NCBI GenBank assembly: GCA_041675025.1
Contig: JBAYUS010000007.1
Span: 1-37,988, forward strand
Length of the DNA stretch: 37,988 bases
Origin: CAJBLF01 sp041675025
GTDB lineage: Bacteria; Patescibacteriota; Gracilibacteria; Absconditabacterales; Absconditicoccaceae
Direction of reading: 5' to 3'
Under the pieces are notes generated by a model. That model ran no database searches, was not told the DNA's origin, and saw only the letters and a list, made by a program, of their open reading frames with translations. Numbering within the stretch: the first letter of the stretch is position 1; each line of letters starts with the position of its first letter. Made by a program: the position numbers and the translations under genes. Positions 10,931-20,432 of the stretch are shown here, piece after piece.

Positions 10931-10960
10931 AAAAGCCCTATCAAAAGATGGGGCTTTTTA
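10931..10960 (+). terminator. intrinsic terminator of the giant gene
   Basis: A 12-bp stem AAAAGCCC(T)ATC / GATGGGGCTTTT with loop AAAA and a T tract, 14 bp after the stop codons. Confidence 0.9.
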
Positions 10961-11021
10961 TTTTAAATACAATTATACTCCCAAAATCATAGAAAATCCA
11001 AAAAAGACACTTTAACAAAAA

Positions 11022-11054
11022 TTGACTTGACTTCTTCTATTATTTAAGTATATT
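11022..11054 (+). promoter_or_regulatory. sigma70-like promoter of the 11108 gene
   Basis: Overlapping TTGACT words at 11022 and 11027. The second is spaced 16 nt from TATATT at 11049-11054. The leader to the ATG at 11108 is A-rich with no Shine-Dalgarno. Confidence 0.5.
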
Positions 11055-11107
11055 TTAACTCAATAAAAGAAAAACAAAATAATAACTAAAAATAAAAATT
11101 AAGTAAT

Positions 11108-11629
11108 ATGAAAAAACTAATCTTTACACTAATCGTATTTGCATTATGCTTTTCTGTAAAGAATAGCTCTGCACAAGACGAAAAAACAAAGAGTGTGACT
11201 AAGTCCACTTTGGTGAATGCACAAGAAGAAACCTTCAAAATGGTTTTCGATAGCTTATATAAAATCAACGACAAAATTAACGTTGATAAAGTCTATTTGA
11301 ATGCCATCTCTAGAAAAACTAGAGAATGTTTGGAGGCGGATCTAAAACTATGGGGAGATGCTGTAATAGCCAATGCTCAAGTTGGAAAGTTTAAAAAGTA
11401 TCGGTTATCTTTTGAAAAACCGGAAAACAACAACTTTAAGGTGCCAGGGAAAGCCAAAAGAAAATACACAAGGGCTTTCAAAAGGGTTAAAAAAACTTTC
11501 GTTATCAGTAGAAAATCCAAAACATTAGAGGAAACATTTGCAGATAAAAATCTTAAAAAGTATTTAAGAAAGACTAATAAATCTTTTGAAAGACAAAAAA
11601 ACAAATGTCTTAAAAGGATTAGAAAGTAA
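11108..11629 (+). CDS. small basic secreted protein, Bacteroidetes-style signal peptide
   Basis: 173 residues, ATG to TAA, no in-frame TGA. The N-terminus is a signal peptide of about 22 residues (MKKL, hydrophobic core, NSSAQD with likely cleavage after Ala). The mature protein is strongly basic in its second half (KRKYTRAFKRVKK, then KNKCLKRIRK at the end) and has two cysteines. Gly is GGA or GGG only. No family is recognised. It has its own promoter and terminator. In signal peptide style, size and context it resembles the 4547 gene on the other side of the giant-protein locus. A donor outside the code-25 lineage is possible but, unlike for 4547, not shown by its stop codon. Confidence 0.75.
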   Translation: MKKLIFTLIVFALCFSVKNSSAQDEKTKSVTKSTLVNAQEETFKMVFDSLYKINDKINVDKVYLNAISRKTRECLEADLKLWGDAVIANAQVGKFKKYRLSFEKPENNNFKVPGKAKRKYTRAFKRVKKTFVISRKSKTLEETFADKNLKKYLRKTNKSFERQKNKCLKRIRK

Positions 11630-11653
11630 AAGAAAGTTAAAGGTAAAAAAGTT

Positions 11654-11686
11654 AAAGGCGACCATTATATGGTTGCCTTTTTTTTA
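11654..11686 (+). terminator. intrinsic terminator of the 11108 gene
   Basis: An 11-bp stem AAAGGCGACCA / TGGTTGCCTTT followed by a long T tract. Confidence 0.9.
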
Positions 11687-11708
11687 TAAAACCGTATACA
11701 TCTGTAAG

Positions 11709-11736
11709 ACGTCATTCTCGCGAAAGCGGGAATCCA
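11709..11736. repeat. dispersed palindromic repeat (GTCATTC...GAATCC type)
   Basis: ACGTCATTCTCGCGAAAGCG followed by GGAATCCA. It has an internal CGC-GAAA-GCG hairpin. A near copy lies at 14592-14620 and related half-palindromes lie at 14563 and 14634. This class of intergenic repeat is widespread in bacteria. Confidence 0.75.
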
Positions 11737-11782
11737 TACTCATATGCTATATGCACCGTCTTTATCGTTTTCGTCGTTCAAT

Positions 11783-12223
11783 ATGAAAGTAAAAATCCCA
11801 ATCAAGGGCAATGCATTGTGTGTAGATGCTTCCTGTACAGGTAATCCATGAGCAATGGAATATAGAGCCGTCAATCTCAAAACACGGAAAGAAGTTTTTC
11901 GTTCTCCTATTTATTCGATGGGGACAAATAATATCTGAGAGTTTTTGGCAATTTACGATGGTATTAGATACATAGAGACTCTAGAAAAAAAGAAAAGTAA
12001 AACAAAATATGAATGTATTTTTTCAGACTCAGAGACTGCAATTGCATGGATGAGATCAAAAAAAATTAAAACAACCCTAAAATATACAGATGAAACAAAA
12101 GAATTGTTAACAAAGCTCCAAGATGCAATCACACGAGTTAAAACCCATGATTTCACCATACCTATTCGTAAACGAGAAACAGAAATACGAGGAGAAATCC
12201 CAGCAGACTTTGATAGGAAATAA
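11783..12223 (+). CDS. rnhA: ribonuclease HI
   Basis: 146 residues, ATG to TAA. It degrades the RNA strand of RNA-DNA hybrids in the cytoplasm. The catalytic carboxylates are visible: D in VDAS (residue 15), E in TNNIGEFLA, D in FSDSETAIAW, and D in the C-terminal EIPADFDRK. The Gly in GNPG and in NNIG-EF are TGA codons, both at positions invariant in the family, which is strong support for code 25. The EIPADF ending matches the short RNase HI type seen in Bacteroidetes and CPR. The usual G of ADFGRK is replaced by D. The start at 11783 is the first ATG before the VDAS strand. The upstream dispersed repeat at 11709 is not part of the gene. Confidence 0.93.
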
Positions 12224-12295
12224 ATGCTTCGCAATATGCTCAGCAAATGAAAAACGAAAAACTAATAGTGAAAAACGATGGATTTGTATACTCAT

Positions 12296-12319
12296 GAACT
12301 ATCGTAAAACACAATAGTC
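12296..12319. repeat. dispersed small hairpin
   Basis: ACTATCGT and ACAATAGT arms around AAAAC. It is similar to the perfect 9-bp hairpin at 15684-15707. Both are followed by the low-complexity ATTATTCATT tract just before a gene start. Confidence 0.5.
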
Positions 12320-12394
12320 CACAATATGACAATTCCTACATTTTTCACTTTTCACTATTCATTATTCATTAATTTACCATTCAACTTAAACACT

Positions 12395-14551
12395 ATGAAA
12401 CTAAATAGCAATTTCAGATATATCTGATTAGATTTTGAAACGACAGGACTCGATATCACAAAGGATGAGCCTATTCAGATAGGAATCATAGAATTTGATG
12501 CAGCAGGAAAGATAATCGGTGAATATCAATCACTCATCAAGCCAAACAAAAAGACTGATGAACTAAAGCACATTGTAGGGTTCATTACAGGACTCTCAAT
12601 AAGCGAATTGGAAACTGCTCCCATAAGAGAGACAGTAGAACAAGAAATACAGAAATTTTTCTGAGAAAATTCAATAATCATCTGACATAATGTAAAATTT
12701 GATCTGGATTTTTTAAATAAATTTTTTCCTACACTCACCTATCATACACAGATTGATACAATGCCTCTTGCACAGACGATAGTGCATTATACACCAAGCT
12801 ATGCATTGGAAGTATTGATAGAAAATCTAAAAACAGAAAAACTTTTCAACACTATTTTTGGTGACGAAGATCATGGAGAAGAAAAATCACATGACGCATT
12901 TTTCGATACAAAAAATAGTAATAAATTATTTATCTATTTCGTAAAATATCTCTATGAGCTACTCAACAACTACCCAAATCTCATACAAATCATAAATAAG
13001 ACAGAAGGAATTTGGAAAGAAATATTGGAATTGGATACATACAAAGACGTACCTCAGATCAAAATAAATTTCCCAGCATTACAAAAAATAATGCCAAGTA
13101 ATACAAACATGAGCAAGAGAGCCGAATGAATCGATACAAACAATCTAGAAAATCAGAAAAAATATTTCATCGGAAATATATCAATCAAAACACTTTTAAC
13201 TGATTTGGCTGCAAATAAAAATACCATCTTAGCATTTCAAAATATCCAAAAACTCGATATAGCCAAGGCAGTTCTCAACGATATGGGAGTCAAAAATATT
13301 GGCTTCACAAGAGAAGAACAAATGATCAATCAAGAAATGTTTCAAAAGTTTTTGAATAAATGAATATTTACTCAAGAAGAATGTTTTTTTGTTATCAAAT
13401 ATCTTTCTCATCTCAAAAGGGGTCTTGGTATCTTACAGTTAAACAATCAGTCTGATTATAGAATCTATTATTATATCAAGGATACAAGAAACCAAGTAAA
13501 ATACCCAATCGTACTCACAACACATCATGGATTATTCGCAGCGATGCAAGACAACGAAGAGATGTATAAGGATTATGATATCTGTTTTTTTGATACAGAA
13601 CAACGATATAAAACCTACAACTTTTTTCTTTCTAGTCCCTGCAATTTATATTATACATTAAATATATTAGAATCATTTGTATATCAACAAAATGTAGACA
13701 ATCAAATCCAGTGAATTACAAATCAATCCAGTGAATTAGAGGATTTTATGAATATGTTTCAGATATATATTTGAGTTTTATCAAATGAAAGTACGAAATT
13801 GTTTATCAAAACATCAAGTACTATGGTTCAACACGATCCTATTCGAGACCATGGAGATTTTTATCAGAGTAATCTTTTACGAAAACAATTGATTGAAAAA
13901 AGAGAATGAGTGAAAGCAATTCTTTCACAGGAAAATAATGTAATCTTAGACAAACACATCGCACATATTACCAAAGTATTTGATGGTATAGTAAATGTAT
14001 TTAAGAAAATGTATGGTAATGGAGAGTTTTATTTCACCTATGGTGAAGCTCAAAAATTCACTGATCGAAAAGAATTTACGGATGTATTCAAAAATAAAGT
14101 AGTTTTTTTCTCAAACACCAATTTACAAGCGACCCCCTTGATAAAGGGAGAAACGAAGGGGGATTTGAAACAAGCCATAAAAATCATGCCACCTATCGTA
14201 GACAAGTTGGTAGAATACATAGTTGATGAGGTCAAAAAATCACCAGAAGATATTTCATATTTCATATTTTCTCCAAAAAAAGACGAATCTAAAAAAATAT
14301 TTGAAGATTTGTGTGAAAACGGTATAAACAAACAAGCGACATTACTCGTGGAAAATATCACAGGAGGTGTGGGTAAAAATATATTCAAAGCAAAACAAAC
14401 AAAAAACAAAATAATAATATGATGATATAACTTTATTTTATTCCTTTATGCCAATAAGGTTCCGCTCAAAGAGATTATTCTTTTCAATGCAAGATGACCA
14501 AGCGAACAGAACATTGTAGATGACATCAAACGGTATAATATTTCAAACTAA
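12395..14551 (+). CDS. DEDDh exonuclease fused to a degenerate DinG-like helicase
   Basis: 718 residues, ATG to TAA, with about eight in-frame TGA codons. Residues 1-190 are a DnaQ-type 3'-5' exonuclease. Exo I is GLDFETTGLD (D and E about residue 13-15), Exo II is GHNVKFDLDFL (about 108) and Exo III is SHDAFFDTKN (about 165-170), so all DEDDh residues are present. The rest follows DinG-family order but with lost motifs: the Walker A position has no GKT; TTHHGLF matches the DinG THxxL segment near 370; DEAH is replaced by FFDTEQ; and the C-terminal helicase-like segment (FIFSPKKDESKKIFEDL, then TGGVGKN, then GGYNF) is recognisable. I infer an active nuclease with an inactive helicase-like domain. 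A palindromic repeat at 14132-14167 lies in frame inside it. Confidence 0.8.
14132..14167 (+). repeat. palindromic repeat inside the exonuclease-helicase gene
   Basis: CCCCCTT and AAGGGGG arms, 7 bp and perfect, about 16 nt apart, locally G/C-rich in an AT-rich gene. In frame it encodes ATPLIKGETKGDLK. It resembles intergenic CCCCCTT...AAGGGGG elements and looks like an insertion tolerated by the protein. Confidence 0.55.
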
Positions 14552-14562
14552 AACACCATATA

Positions 14563-14658
14563 GACGTCATTCCGGCGTCTTCCACTTCATTACGTCATTC
14601 CCGCGAAAGCGGAAATCCAGTTTGCTAAGTGTAGATTCCCGATCAGGTCGGGAATGAC
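14563..14658. repeat. cluster of dispersed palindromic repeats
   Basis: Three elements: GACGTCATTCCGGCGTC at 14563; ACGTCATTCCCGCGAAAGCG and its extension at 14592-14620; and GATTCCCGATC / GGTCGGGAATGAC at 14634-14658. They fill the spacer between the exonuclease gene and the metalloprotease gene. Confidence 0.75.
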
Positions 14659-14709
14659 ACTAAAACAGCCGGAATCCACACTCAATAATCCATTTATCTT
14701 TCAATCACC

Positions 14710-15639
14710 ATGAAAGTTAGAATCATCACACTCATCAAGTTTATTATTTTCGTCGCAATATTTTATGCGCTCTTAGCATTCAATGTTTTTAATATAGGAG
14801 AAAGATTGCTACCGACACCAACAGATTATATAGAAATAGATACACCAGAAGATATGCAGGATCTAGAACGAATATCTATAGAAGAAGACAATAATTTACA
14901 AATAGAAACAGGACATTGAGTAGCAGGAAATGGAAAGATGTTTGAAAATTTATGTAATAGAATCACTATCTGTGAAAAAATATATTTTAATGGAAGTTTT
15001 ATTGATACAGAAAAGTATAATTATACAAGAATTGTTGATAGAATCGTACAATTTATCAATGATAATGGCAATGAAGACAAAAAAATGGAAGAGGTGATAA
15101 GCAAGATAGATATCAACAAAGGAAATGGCGAAAGAAGATGATCCGTACAAGGACGAGATAGTATTGTTTTCAATCTTTGATTCGTACAATCCAAAAAAGA
15201 GTTTTTAGAACTCTCAACCCATGAAATAGGACACATCGTTGATCTATGATATATCCAATGATTCTCATTCAAAAAAGATAAAAATTTCACTGAATTTGGT
15301 AAGGTAGTATTTGCTATAGATGATCCCTCATTATCATTTTATAAATTTTCACGAGATAAAGAAAAAATAAGAAAAGCCGTAGCAAAGAAAAAAGACTTTT
15401 GTAGCGGATACGGAATGAGTGATCCATTTGAAGACTTAGCAGAATGTTTCAATCTCTATACCAATCACAATAGTTTCTTCAGACAAGTAGCGAAGTCAAA
15501 CACCGTAATGAAAAAGAAATATAACTTCATCGCAGGCATATTCGACGGAAAATACATCACCTCAAACAGCCAAGATCTTACGTTGATAAAAACAAATTCC
15601 ACACGAAGACCTCGAGATACTACGAAACTATCAAATTAA
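14710..15639 (+). CDS. membrane-anchored zinc metalloprotease (HExxH, gluzincin-like)
   Basis: 309 residues, ATG to TAA, with about five in-frame TGA codons. Residues 8-27 are a hydrophobic anchor (IKFIIFVAIFYALLAF), so the domain is predicted outside the membrane. The active site is STHEIGHIVDLG (about residues 167-178), with HEIGH giving two zinc ligands and the catalytic Glu. DPFEDLAECF about 70 residues later supplies a Glu in the third-ligand position of gluzincins. The intervening FSRDKEKIRKA and YGMSDPFED stretches fit a bacterial secreted peptidase fold. No specific peptidase family is assigned. It lies between repeat clusters, and ftsW follows on the same strand. Confidence 0.75.
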
Positions 15640-15683
15640 AGATTAATAATTAATGATGAATGATGTATGAATCATCTAATGAC

Positions 15684-15707
15684 GAACTATTGTAATATAC
15701 AATAGTC
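15684..15707. repeat. dispersed small hairpin upstream of ftsW/rodA
   Basis: ACTATTGTA / TACAATAGT arms with loop ATA, 9 bp and perfect. It is related to the element at 12296 and followed by the same ATTATTCATT low-complexity tract before the gene start. Confidence 0.6.
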
Positions 15708-15767
15708 TACATCAAGACAAAATCCAGCATTATTCATTTTTCATTTTTAATTATTCATTGTGTTTTT

Positions 15768-16904
15768 ATGCCCATTATCATAGTGTGAATTATCTTAACT
15801 TTATTTGGAATTCTTTCCATATTCAGCGTAAGTATTCACGAATCATTTACATTGACACTATCACTGATAGCAAACGGAAATCGGCATTCAGATCCGTCCA
15901 ACTATTATTATTTTTATAAACAACTAAGAAATATCGGTATGGCACTTGTCATGGCAGGAATCACATACTCCATTCCTATAAGATTTTTCCAAAAAAATAA
16001 GAATATCACGATAATAGCAATTTTACTTATGATGTTGCAAATATCGGTATTTGTGCCATGAATTGGAGCTGTTTATCATGGAGCGAGATGATGGATAAGT
16101 ATCCCATTTCTTCCAAATATTCAGCCGGCAGAATTCTTTAAATTATGATATGTACTCTTTTTATGATGACGATTGATAAGAAAACGTGATAGAATAAACA
16201 CCAAAGAATTTTTCATATCATTCATCATATTGAACGCATTCATCTATGCAGTCTTCCTATTGATTCCGGATCTTGGAACAGTAATGATCCTAGGTATCGT
16301 ATGACTTATCATGTGTCGATACGCAGGAGCAAAGATAAAATATATCTTGTGGATTTTATTTTGATGATTGGCGCTAGGACTTGTTGCGGGAAGTGTTGCA
16401 GGAATGGTAAGTGATAGATTTGCATATATTCAAAAAAGATTTATGTATTTCATAAGTTCAAGTGTAGATCCCCAAGGAAAAGAAATCTGATGGCAAAACC
16501 AACAAGCATTGATGGCAATAGGGGGATGAGGATTATTTTGAAAATGATATGGAAAATGATTGCAAAAGTTTTGATTTATTCCAGAAGCACAAAGTGATTT
16601 CGTTTTTGCCGCATTTTCAGAAGAGATAGGATTTGTAGGAAATATGATATTATTATCAATGTATCTTTATATAGCATATTATTTTCTTACACGTCTCCGT
16701 GATATCAAAGATGATCATAGAAAAATGATAGGAATAGGAATTCTTTCATTGATTCTTATCCAAGCATTCGTAAACATTTGAGTAAATATAAAGATACTTC
16801 CAAATACATGACTCACGCTTCCATTTATCAGTTATGGAGGAACGGCACTGATGGTAAACTTCATAGAAATCATTCTTCTCTACAAGATACTTAAGAGGAA
16901 ATAA
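15768..16904 (+). CDS. FtsW/RodA/SpoVE family peptidoglycan polymerase
   Basis: 378 residues, ATG to TAA, with about twenty in-frame TGA codons. It is a polytopic membrane protein (about nine or ten hydrophobic segments) of the SEDS family, which polymerises peptidoglycan for division or elongation. Family signatures are clear: GARGWISIPFLPNIQPAEFFKL near residue 105-125; IPDLGTVMILG near 165; AIGGGGLFGKGYGKG with FIPEAQSDFVFAAFSEEIGF near 250-285; and NIGVNIKILPNTGLTLPFISYGGT near 335-360. Many of those Gly are TGA, including three in the GGGGLFGKGYGKG loop. I cannot separate FtsW from RodA by sequence alone, and no penicillin-binding partner gene is adjacent. The length is at the short end for the family. 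Confidence 0.93.
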
Positions 16905-16948
16905 GCCAAAGAAAATGGACAAAAGATAGCCATACATTAAGCAACATT

Positions 16949-17887
16949 TTGTCACATAGTATTTGGCAATTATTTGTCGCGAATGAAATGAGCTTTTATC
17001 AACGTAGTTATCATATGAATATTCAAAAAGACAACAACAATCTTCTGACCATCTTCAACGAAAATATCCCACAAACCAAGGAATATACCTACCATGTGAG
17101 TGGATACACATTTTCTGATTTTGATAAATGAATGATTATATTACATAAAAAAGAATGGAAAATTATTAGTTTGAAAAATTTATGAGATAATATGAATGTA
17201 GTATATATGAAAAATACAGAATTTAGTGTCCAAAATCCAAATTTTAATTGAATCAAAATAAATGATGCAACGAGATTGTTTCAATGATTTGATGAAAATA
17301 CTGGAAAAAAATATTATTTTATTCCAGGACTTGGAGAGACACAACAGCAAGAAAAAAATAATATATTTAAAAAATTATGAACAACATATAGTATTGAAAA
17401 AACAAACAAAGGAATGGTAATAGAAGGATCTGAAGAATTAAACAAGACAGAAAGCATTGAAAATACACTATGATATATTTTTGGGTTACTACTCATTTAT
17501 GGAAAATGGGAAGCTAAAAGCAAAGATCTTAATTCCATAAAAATTCAAATACCACTTGCTGGACAACATCTAGCACATGAAGAGACATTAGATACTATGG
17601 TAAAAAAACTTCAACAAGAATGAATATTTTTAAAAACAGATAAATTATCAAACAAAAACGGAATCGTTTATCAAATAAGTTCTAATGATTATGAATTATT
17701 AGAAATATACGCACAATGGTATGAAGCTGTTGAAAAGTTTGAGAAAATAACTAAACGTGAGTTCACACAAGAAATGAAAGCAACATTGATAGAGTTTATC
17801 AAAACCAACACAGAAATTCCACAGGACGGAAAAGCTGAAGTACAAAAACAATTAAAAGAATGAACAATTAAGCTATTGATGAAATAG
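16949..17887 (+). CDS. conserved-looking hypothetical protein, faint LAGLIDADG-like motif
   Basis: About 312 residues, ending in TAG, with about eight in-frame TGA codons. The start is uncertain: TTG at 16949 is the first candidate, ATG at 16988 an alternative, and the frame is open back to 16895. No signal or membrane segment. Near residue 170-195 the sequence LGYIFGLLLIYGK resembles the helix of LAGLIDADG proteins, followed by KIQIPLAG and LVKKLQQEGIFLK-like segments, but the catalytic acidic residue of the motif is absent. If related, it would be a non-cutting relative. The gene begins 44 bp after ftsW/rodA and ends 7 bp before tRNA-Arg. Confidence 0.65.
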
Positions 17888-17894
17888 CTGAAAT

Positions 17895-17966
17895 GGGGCG
17901 TTGGTGTAGTGGTTAACATAGCGGTCTTCGGAACCGTTGTCAGGGGTTCGATCCCCTTACGCCCTG
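17895..17966 (+). tRNA. tRNA-Arg (anticodon TCG)
   Basis: A full cloverleaf: acceptor GGGGCGT with ACGCCCT (one G-T pair), D arm with TAGTGGTTAA, anticodon stem GCGGT/ACCGT with loop CTTCGGA (anticodon TCG, reading CGA), and T arm AGGGG-TTCGATC-CCCTT. There is no encoded CCA. It lies 7 bp after a protein gene and is followed by a terminator. Confidence 0.9.
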
Positions 17967-17974
17967 AACTAAAT

Positions 17975-18000
17975 AAATTAGCATAATTGCTAATTTTTTT
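17975..18000 (+). terminator. intrinsic terminator after tRNA-Arg
   Basis: A 9-bp stem AAATTAGCA / TGCTAATTT with loop TAAT and a T tract. Confidence 0.85.
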
Positions 18001-18089
18001 ATTTTTGAGGAAATCAAAAAAATATTGCATTAATAATAAGATTTACTATCATTATGCAGTTATACTCTTTTACTTTATAACAATTTTCA

Positions 18090-18344
18090 ATGAAAGTACT
18101 TTACTGGATTATGTTAATTCTTTTGGTAGTAGGAGGTGTAAACCGAGGGTTATATGCTTGGTTAGATCTTAATCTTGTTGCTAAACTTTTCCCTGATGTA
18201 ATAACTACTAGCGTAGATGCTGAAGGAGTAGAAACTACTATGACAGCTATGAGTATGATTGCAAAAATCATTTATTCTGCAGTAACTGTAGGAGCTCTTC
18301 GAACTCTTATAGCAAACTTCGGATGTAAATGTTGTAAAAACTAA
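18090..18344 (+). CDS. DUF378 family small membrane protein
   Basis: 84 residues, ATG to TAA. Two hydrophobic segments (about 4-20 and 55-72) with VVGGVNRGLYAWLDLNLVAKLF between, matching the GG.N.GL pattern of DUF378 (YuzA-like) membrane proteins of unknown function. It ends with a Cys-rich tail, CKCCKN, which is unusual and could bind metal or be a modification site. None of its Gly codons is TGA. It is monocistronic, flanked by terminators at 17975 and 18367. Confidence 0.8.
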   Translation: MKVLYWIMLILLVVGGVNRGLYAWLDLNLVAKLFPDVITTSVDAEGVETTMTAMSMIAKIIYSAVTVGALRTLIANFGCKCCKN

Positions 18345-18366
18345 TTTTCATCTGAATCTAAAAAAC

Positions 18367-18398
18367 AAAAGATTCCTTCTAACGAGGGAGTCTTTTTT
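18367..18398 (+). terminator. intrinsic terminator of the DUF378 gene
   Basis: A 13-bp stem (AAAAGATTCCTTC / GAGGGAGTCTTTT, two G-T pairs) with loop TAAC and a T tract. Confidence 0.9.
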
Positions 18399-18474
18399 AT
18401 ATTACATATATTATGAGATTGACTTTTCTTTAGATATATTTATAAAAACTCCACTTTTATAATAAAACTACCAG

Positions 18475-19215
18475 ATGTATTGAAATTGAAAGGAAATTAA
18501 TGGAATCAATGAAGAATGAAACACTACACAAAAAATAACAGACGTCATAAAAAAACTAGGAAATGACGAAATAGAACAGATGTTTCTTCCAGTTAAACAT
18601 ATAAATTGATGACAACAGAATTTTTTTGATTTTTTAAAAAAAATGATAAGTCATATTCATATATTAGTGAAGAAAGAAAGAATGGAAAACGATTATATCG
18701 ACAAGAATCTAGGAAAATTATCAGCTAGAGAAATATTATCCAACGGAAAGGTATTTTATATGAATCCATGTTTAGATTTTGTATTAGTAACCATAGAATG
18801 ACTCAAAAAAACTGAAATAGAAAAAATTGATTTCATTGTAGATGAGTTGATATGTCCATGAAATGTATGCAAACTTCATTTCGGTATAGAAATATTGTAC
18901 CAATGAACAATCCATTATATAGACCATAGATCCAAAAATGATGTATTTATAGGAAAATGAAATTTTCAAAGTACATATTCTGATAAATGAGAATCAGTAG
19001 ATAATACAATCAAAATAAATGCCAATGAAGTTTTCACAGATGATAATGTTTATAGTCTTATAAATAAATGACTATTACCATTCAAATTATTTGATCCAGA
19101 AATTTTAAAAATGCTCACAGAAAAATTAAAACATGATAACACAGTAGAAAATTTTGAACAATTTAATATACAAAACAAAGAAAGAGTAAAAATCCATGTA
19201 GAAAATAAAAAATAA
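18475..19215 (+). CDS. hypothetical protein
   Basis: 246 residues, ATG to TAA, with about twelve in-frame TGA codons, three of them in the first 15 residues (MYGNGKEINGINEEGN), so under the standard code no protein would be seen. No signal peptide or membrane segment. Mixed charge; possible enzyme or binding fold around residues 95-150 (YMNPCLDFVLVTIEG, CPGNVCKLHFGIEILYQG). No family is recognised. It is convergent with tgt, the two stop codons being 1 bp apart (19215 and 19217). Confidence 0.75.
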
Positions 19216-19216
19216 T

Positions 19217-20365
19217 TTAATTCTTAAGTATATTCGCCTTCCAGTCCTCTACAATCTTGTGGAGATACATAATATTATGCAACGAAAGAAGGATGCCTCA
19301 CAGCATCTCTTTTTCTTTTATTAAATGATGGAGATATGCTTTAGTAAAATTTTTACAGGTATAACATCCACAGTCATCAGTGAGTGGAGTAAAATCTTTG
19401 GTATATTTTGTATTGTTTATCTTAACGTTTCCACCCGTAGCAAATGCCTGGCCATGTCTACCCAATCTTGTCGGTAATACACAATCAAACATATCGAATC
19501 CTTCTTCGATAGCATGCGTAATATCTTCAGGAGTTCCTACTCCCATCAAATATCTTGGTACGTTGGTAGGTAATTTGGCAGCAGTAAATGCTACGACTTC
19601 ACGGATTAAATCTTTACTTTCTCATACACTTACTCATCATACAGCAATTCAGTCTCGCGCATAGTCCGAAAGAAAATCTACTGACTGTTGTCTAAGATCT
19701 AAATGTGTTCATCATTGCACAATAGGAAATAATACTCAACGAACATCATCATATTTTGGCTTCAAATGATTAAATGCTCTCTTTGCTCGACGATGTGTCA
19801 TCTGCATATGTTTTTCGATAGTCTTTTTGTCTGCACCAGATGGTGAACATACATCAAGTACCATCATAATATCTGATCATAAATTACACTGAATATCTAC
19901 AACTCATTCTGGAGTAAACATATGTTTTGAGCCATCATACGGTGAACGGAATTTTACTCCATCTTCCATAAGTTTCATTTTCACATCATGACTTCATCAT
20001 CAGTCTTGAATAATAGATCATGCATCATTTTTTCCGAGTCATAAAGAAAAAACTTGAAATCCTCCACTATCAGTCAAAATAAGTTTGTCCCGATTTTCAA
20101 ATGTATGCAATCCTCAGGCCTCTTTTATCAGCTCATCACCGGGGCGTAAATACAAATGAAAGGTATTTGCCAGGATAAGTTTGATCTCAGGCAAATCTCA
20201 GATATATTTAGGATCTTTGAGCATATCCAAAACAATTCACTTAATTGTAGCTTTAGTTCACACCGGCATAAAAACAGGGGTTGTCAACGTAACACCATTG
20301 AGTGTTATTTCTCAAACTCTGGCGTTTCATTTCTGTTTAAGTATTTTGAAAGCAAGTTTAGACAT
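19217..20365 (-). CDS. tgt: tRNA-guanine transglycosylase
   Basis: 382 residues, ATG at 20365 to TAA. It exchanges guanine 34 of GUN-anticodon tRNAs for a queuosine precursor. Signatures in order: VMP-like TTPVFMPVGT (about 30-40), ANTFHLYLRPG (about 65-76), LTDSGGFQVFSL with the general acid/base Asp (about 97-107), VQGG and VGGVSVGE (both Gly pairs are TGA TGA), the FDCVLPTRLGRHG segment with the nucleophilic Asp (about 290-303), and the zinc site CGCYTC followed by His about 22 residues on. The length is normal. It is oriented with the VanW-like genes upstream. A fragment of a second copy lies at 23030-23170. Confidence 0.96.
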
Positions 20366-20432
20366 CAAAAAAAGAGAAATAAAATATTCTCTTTCTATAT
20401 GATTATACTAATAAAATTCAACCTTTCGAGTC

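Noticed and set aside
12107..12317. Overlapping ORFs on both strands at the end of rnhA
   Set aside because: They are shadows of rnhA and the repeat-rich spacer; rnhA ends with its conserved ADF motif at 12223.
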